The position numbers were made by a program, and so were the translations under genes. The notes below the pieces were generated by a model. The model was given only the letters and a program-made list of their open reading frames with translations. It was not told the DNA's origin and searched no databases. This document shows, in pieces, positions 28,222 through 31,712 of a DNA stretch of 31,712 bases. Origin of the DNA: Sporisorium sorghi (Eukaryota > Basidiomycota > Ustilaginomycetes > Ustilaginales > Ustilaginaceae); NCBI GenBank assembly GCA_023212695.1, contig JALCCG010000248.1:1-31712 (forward strand). The letters run 5' to 3'. Within the stretch, counting starts at the first letter, position 1. Each line of letters begins with the position of its first letter.

Positions 28222-30507
28222 TTAAAGCTTGGCCTTGATCTCGTCGCCGCCCGCACCGGCTGCCGACTGTTGCGCAGCCGGCGGCGGTGTCGAAGCCGGC
28301 GAGTTGAACAGGATCACATTGACCGTAATGTCATCTCTGTATCTTCGGCTCTCGGGCGCCGGGATAGCGAGCAGACCCGCGACGCGTTGCTGGTTGGCGC
28401 CGCCGAGCGCGTTGCGGATCAAATGCGTCGAGAGGTTTTCGTCCTGGAACTGGAACGTCCTGAGCGTTTCGGGACCCTTGGAGAGCGGGTGCTGCTTGGA
28501 CACGGCAAGCTCGCGCTGCTCGTCGGACGATGCGGTGCGAACCGGTGTCGAAGCGGAGGCTGTTTCTGCTGCTGTCGTCGTCGCCGTCACCGACGCTGCT
28601 GACGGCAACGAATGCAGTTTGTCGATGGGCTGAAACGTGTGTCGCTGCAACTCGGACGATCGGATGGTGCCCTTGATGCCAGCAAGGTGGCCAGCAACCA
28701 GGCTGACGGCCTCTTCGTTGCTCATCATATCCCACAACCCGTCGGTGGCCATGATGATGAAGCGAAGCTCTCTGTTGGGATTCGAGCTGGTCTCGCCTAC
28801 TCTGCGCCACTCCACCGCTGGCGTAGCAGTGACGTAGGGCGGAGTCTCGAGACCACGCGGAGGTCCACGTGTGGACGATCGACCACCTGGCAGGAAAGCA
28901 TCGTAGAGACGACCTTGAAGCTCGCGATCCCACTTGTACCTGGCATCACCGAACGCGCGTGTGGGTTCCAGTCCGCCCAACACACGGCCGCGCTGGATGA
29001 CATTCTCGGATTCCGAAGGAGGATGCTCGGAGCGCATGCGTCGCACCTCGTCCGGATTGCGGCCAGTCTGATCTACCGAAAGCGCCTCGACCTCCCACTT
29101 GCCCGAGTCTTCGTCCCAGTAACCGGCAACGGCGCGCGAATCACCGGTGCAGGCGACATACACATCCTGACGTGCCGAATCGATATAGGTGAGCAGAGCA
29201 CAGCTGCCAGAGAGGGCGGGGAGGATGCTCTCGTAAGCGCTCTTCTGCGTGGCGGTAAAAGTGGCATTGATGGAGCTGGGGAAGATGGTGTGCGCGAGCG
29301 AGCTGAGGCTTCGTGTGTTGCCTGCGCCGCCGTCTGGTGAGACGGAGCTCGACGAGGTGGAAGCAAGGCTGAGCTCATACTCCTTGAGCAGCTCGACGGG
29401 CGTGTTGACGATCTCCTTGTCCAGTCCGCGGAAGGCCTTGGCGATGGCCCTCTTGACCACCTCCGGGTCACCATCCAGACCGCTGCTCGACCCAGACGGT
29501 ACAGCGGGACCGCCGCCGACAATGGCACGCCAGAGCTTGCTAGGCATGGCTGATTTGGCTTTGGCAATCTCGGCGTACTCGCCCGCCTCCCTGAAGACCT
29601 TGTCCAACTCGAGGGCAACAAACGCAATGAGCTTCTGGCTGAGCAGCGTACTAGTGTGGAAGCCAGCGTGACCGTCCATGACAGCGAAAAAGCAAAGATC
29701 GCCATTCGCGCTGCCGGTGGCCGTATTGGGCGTCGGTGAGACCGGCCAAGTGGAAGAAGACGAAGGTCGGCTGTCGGCAATGGCACGATCACGTTCCACA
29801 ATCACCTCTGCACGCTTATCTTCGATGGGATCATTGCTTGCGACCGAGTTGGTATCGTATCGAGCAACCAAGCAGGCACCCTGAGGACGATCGACGCGGG
29901 TGCTGCGTTGGTTTTCGGTGAGACGCCGGTCGACCTCGGCGTTGGTGAGTGTGTTGATCACCTTGTTGGTTGGGCCGCCAGCCTGAGCCTGGCGGGTGGG
30001 GATGGAGAAGGAAGTTCTGCTCTCTGCAGTGAGAGAAAAGGGAGCCGAGTTGGCGGCAAGTGCAGCAGCGGCTGCCTTGTTGGCTTGATGGCGTGGACGA
30101 ATGTTGGACCAGTAATACCACGAACCAACTGCTGCTGCGGATCCTGCGACACCGACGAGGAGCCACTCGTTGCGAGACTGTTTACGAGAAGCTGCGGTGG
30201 AGCCAGAAGGTGGCGGCGGCGGCGGCTTCCACTGAGAAGAGCCAGATGACGAGGACGAGGCAGCCGAAGACGACAAGGACCCCGACGATGTCGATGAGGG
30301 TGGACGAGAAGAGGCGGGAGAGCCGAGCGGTTTGGATGCCGTTGAAAAAGCTTTTCGGCAAGGGCCGCTTTGACGCTGAATGAGCGCAGATGAGGGCATT
30401 GTGGCGGTCGAAGCTGTCGATACGGAAGGACCGACGACAATGGAGGATTGCCAGTGACGAGAGACGCCCAAGGCGCTTCTCTTGAAACAGCTATATGCGC
30501 CAACCAT
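28222..30507 (-). CDS. Mitochondrial PP2C protein phosphatase (Ptc5-type)
   Basis: Metal-dependent Ser/Thr phosphatase, 761 residues, of the PPM/PP2C family, most like yeast Ptc5, which dephosphorylates the E1 alpha subunit of pyruvate dehydrogenase in mitochondria. The N-terminus is basic/Ser-rich (FKRSALGVSRHW) as in a mitochondrial presequence, then a Ser/Pro linker and a membrane span at about 112-131 (WLLVGVAGSAAAVGSWYYW). Catalytic motifs are ARYDTNSVASNDPIED near 215, FAVMDGHAG near 274-282 (metal-binding Asp and Gly), CTGDSRAVAGY near 452, ATDGLWDMMSNEEAV near 586 (metal Asp) and RRYRDDITVNVILF near 722-735. Compared with minimal PP2C domains it has Ser-rich inserts, for example between WRAIVGGGP and DPEVVKRAI and in the region before the last motif. 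No intron is needed; ATG 30507 is the first in frame. It is divergent from the Nudix gene across 456 bases. Confidence 0.9.
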   Translation of the reverse strand: MVGAYSCFKRSALGVSRHWQSSIVVGPSVSTASTATMPSSALIQRQSGPCRKAFSTASKPLGSPASSRPPSSTSSGSLSSSAASSSSSGSSQWKPPPPPPSGSTAASRKQSRNEWLLVGVAGSAAAVGSWYYWSNIRPRHQANKAAAAALAANSAPFSLTAESRTSFSIPTRQAQAGGPTNKVINTLTNAEVDRRLTENQRSTRVDRPQGACLVARYDTNSVASNDPIEDKRAEVIVERDRAIADSRPSSSSTWPVSPTPNTATGSANGDLCFFAVMDGHAGFHTSTLLSQKLIAFVALELDKVFREAGEYAEIAKAKSAMPSKLWRAIVGGGPAVPSGSSSGLDGDPEVVKRAIAKAFRGLDKEIVNTPVELLKEYELSLASTSSSSVSPDGGAGNTRSLSSLAHTIFPSSINATFTATQKSAYESILPALSGSCALLTYIDSARQDVYVACTGDSRAVAGYWDEDSGKWEVEALSVDQTGRNPDEVRRMRSEHPPSESENVIQRGRVLGGLEPTRAFGDARYKWDRELQGRLYDAFLPGGRSSTRGPPRGLETPPYVTATPAVEWRRVGETSSNPNRELRFIIMATDGLWDMMSNEEAVSLVAGHLAGIKGTIRSSELQRHTFQPIDKLHSLPSAASVTATTTAAETASASTPVRTASSDEQRELAVSKQHPLSKGPETLRTFQFQDENLSTHLIRNALGGANQQRVAGLLAIPAPESRRYRDDITVNVILFNSPASTPPPAAQQSAAGAGGDEIKAKL

Positions 30508-30963
30508 CAAGGCTTAGCGAGATATTCGGATGAGCAGCGTTGCGCGCTGTTTGTGTGAAGGATCGGAACAGCGCCGAAGAGTGTGGGAATGTTCGGACTT
30601 GGCTGTTGCGATGCTGGATTCGACGAGGTCTCTTCTGTCAGAACTCTGGCTTGATGGTCAAGAAGGAAGAAAGGCCTTCTGCTCCGCAAAGTCACAATCG
30701 AAATTCTACGGCTGCGCTGCTCCGCACTCAAGATTCGGTCGAAATTTTTCTACTTCTGCTGTCCGCGGCCTCCGAAAATGGCAGCAGCCTGAGCAAGTGG
30801 TCCGTCCGCCTGGCAAGGCTGGCCTAACACCTCCGAAAAAATCGCAAGCGACGCAGGGTCCAACACTCTCGCTGCTGCTCGTCCAGATCTTCCTGACACT
30901 TTCTCCTTGCTCTCCAACCCTGACCATCCCACGCATCCCTAGGACGTTTCTCTTGACACTATC
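30508..30963. promoter_or_regulatory. Divergent promoter region phosphatase / Nudix gene
   Basis: 456 bases between two outward-reading starts. It becomes C/T-rich near 30870-30960 just before the Nudix ATG. I see no distinct binding motif or RNA gene. Confidence 0.55.
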
Positions 30964-31560
30964 ATGGGTGAGCACGGAACACCATTTGCCACCCATCGGG
31001 CTTAGCTGACGAAACATCCATCCTCACCTCGGGCAACAGTCCAGCCTCGACAAGTGGCCGTAGCCATCCCGATCTCGATCCTCCCTCCCACCTCTTGCGC
31101 ACCAACCAACGACAGCCTGCGCATCCACCTGGTATCCTCACGCAAGCACGCCGGCAAATACGTCCTACCCAAAGGCGGCGTTGATCCCGGCGAGACATCG
31201 CGCCAAGCAGCCGTGCGAGAGCTGTGGGAGGAAGCGGGTCTTGTCGGCGAACCGCATGCGTCGTCCAGCCCGCTGTCGCGCAGCACAACGGCAGAGTTAA
31301 CGATAGACGATCACAAGCCGCACAAGAACAGTGTTGGAAAGAGCCCGGACGAGGCAGGGCTTGTGCCGCGTGCGCAGTATACGGGACACGAGGTCTTGCT
31401 GGTCGCGGGAAAGGCAGCAAAAGACGACTGGCCAGAAGCTCACGAACGCCAGAGGAAAGCATTCACCATTGAAGAGGCAGAGACGGCGCTCGAGTGGAGA
31501 CGGGACATTCACACCATCTTCAAGCGGTGGGTCGCTGGCCTCCCTTCCCCCATATCATGA
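30964..31560 (+). CDS. Nudix hydrolase, diphosphoinositol-polyphosphate phosphohydrolase type
   Basis: Hydrolase of the DDP1/Aps1 group, which cleaves inositol pyrophosphates and diadenosine polyphosphates. The start is split: exon 1 is only ATGG (30964-30967), followed by a GTGAGC...CAACAG intron (30968-31039) and exon 2 31040-31560, giving 174 residues that begin MVQPRQVAVAIPISIL. The QVAVAIPIS strand is the usual family start, which supports this splice. The Nudix box at residues 47-69 is perfect for G-x5-E-x7-RE-U-x-EE-x-G-U (GGVDPGET, then REL and EEAGL), preceded by KYVLPKGG as in this group. After the box there is a Ser/Lys-rich insert, then an acidic C-terminal block FTIEEAETALEWR and a basic-aromatic helix DIHTIFKRWV. 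Length is close to other fungal members. Confidence 0.88.
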
Positions 31561-31606
31561 TCCTTCAACTTAAATCAACCAATGCGAAACGAAACTTCAT
31601 TGTTCG

Positions 31607-31667
<61 letters not shown>
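31607..31667. repeat. 61-nt poly-A run downstream of the Nudix gene
   Basis: An uninterrupted A run starts 46 bases after the Nudix stop, followed by broken A runs to 31691. There is no clear polyadenylation signal before it. It lies at the window end and may reflect a homopolymer where assembly stopped. Confidence 0.88.
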
Positions 31668-31668
<1 letters not shown>

Positions 31669-31712
31669 AAAAAAACAAAAAAAAAAAAAAACAAAAACAA
31701 CCTTCATTAGGC

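Noticed and set aside
27868..28602. Plus-strand ORF beginning MRGDAPPPTNEKD that runs antisense into the phosphatase gene
   Set aside because: The N-terminal part is low complexity with a TETETEA-type repeat and the C-terminal part is the antisense of a conserved PP2C domain, so it is not credible as a gene.

Overview
The window looks like nuclear DNA of a basidiomycete fungus, most likely a smut (Ustilaginomycotina). The reasons are high-GC coding sequence, long intronless genes mixed with genes carrying short GT-AG introns (CTAAC-type branch sites in some), large low-complexity Ser/Pro/Gln-rich proteins, and eukaryotic housekeeping genes spaced 0.1-2 kb apart. The assignment rests on gene style and remembered family features, not on a database search. 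Both ends of the window are long homopolymers and there is one 10-N gap, so this may be a whole contig.

Layout: (1) 1-966, T-rich leader with no gene; (2) 967-1926 (+), cytochrome b5, five exons; (3) 2293-4731 (+), DNA polymerase iota, reading frame broken three times; (4) 5525-6295 (+), unknown 256-aa protein; (5) 6543-7425 (-), proteasome lid subunit Rpn12, one intron; (6) 8008-11468 (-), unknown protein of about 1126 aa, at least one intron; (7) 11469-13028, repeat-bearing spacer; (8) 13029-13875 (-), TRAPP subunit Bet3, three exons; (9) 14985-18923 (+), Axl2-like cadherin-fold membrane protein; (10) 18924-20471, spacer with poly-G tracts and the N gap; (11) 20472-23246 (+) and 23388-26324 (-), two convergent genes for large, mostly disordered unknown proteins; (12) 26325-28221, spacer with a possible decayed DUF866/CZIB gene on the minus strand; (13) 28222-30507 (-), mitochondrial PP2C phosphatase of the Ptc5 type; (14) 30964-31560 (+), Nudix hydrolase of the diphosphoinositol-polyphosphate phosphohydrolase type with a 4-nt first coding exon.

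The genes do not form one pathway. They are a random run of housekeeping functions (lipid redox, translesion synthesis, proteasome, vesicle tethering, bud-site/polarity, pyruvate dehydrogenase regulation, inositol pyrophosphate turnover) plus four lineage-type unknowns. I see no mobile element, CRISPR array, rRNA, tRNA, secondary-metabolite cluster or other novel multi-gene system. The points most worth checking are the triple frameshift in the polymerase iota gene, the cadherin-like module on the predicted cytosolic side of the Axl2-like protein, and the possible DUF866 relic.
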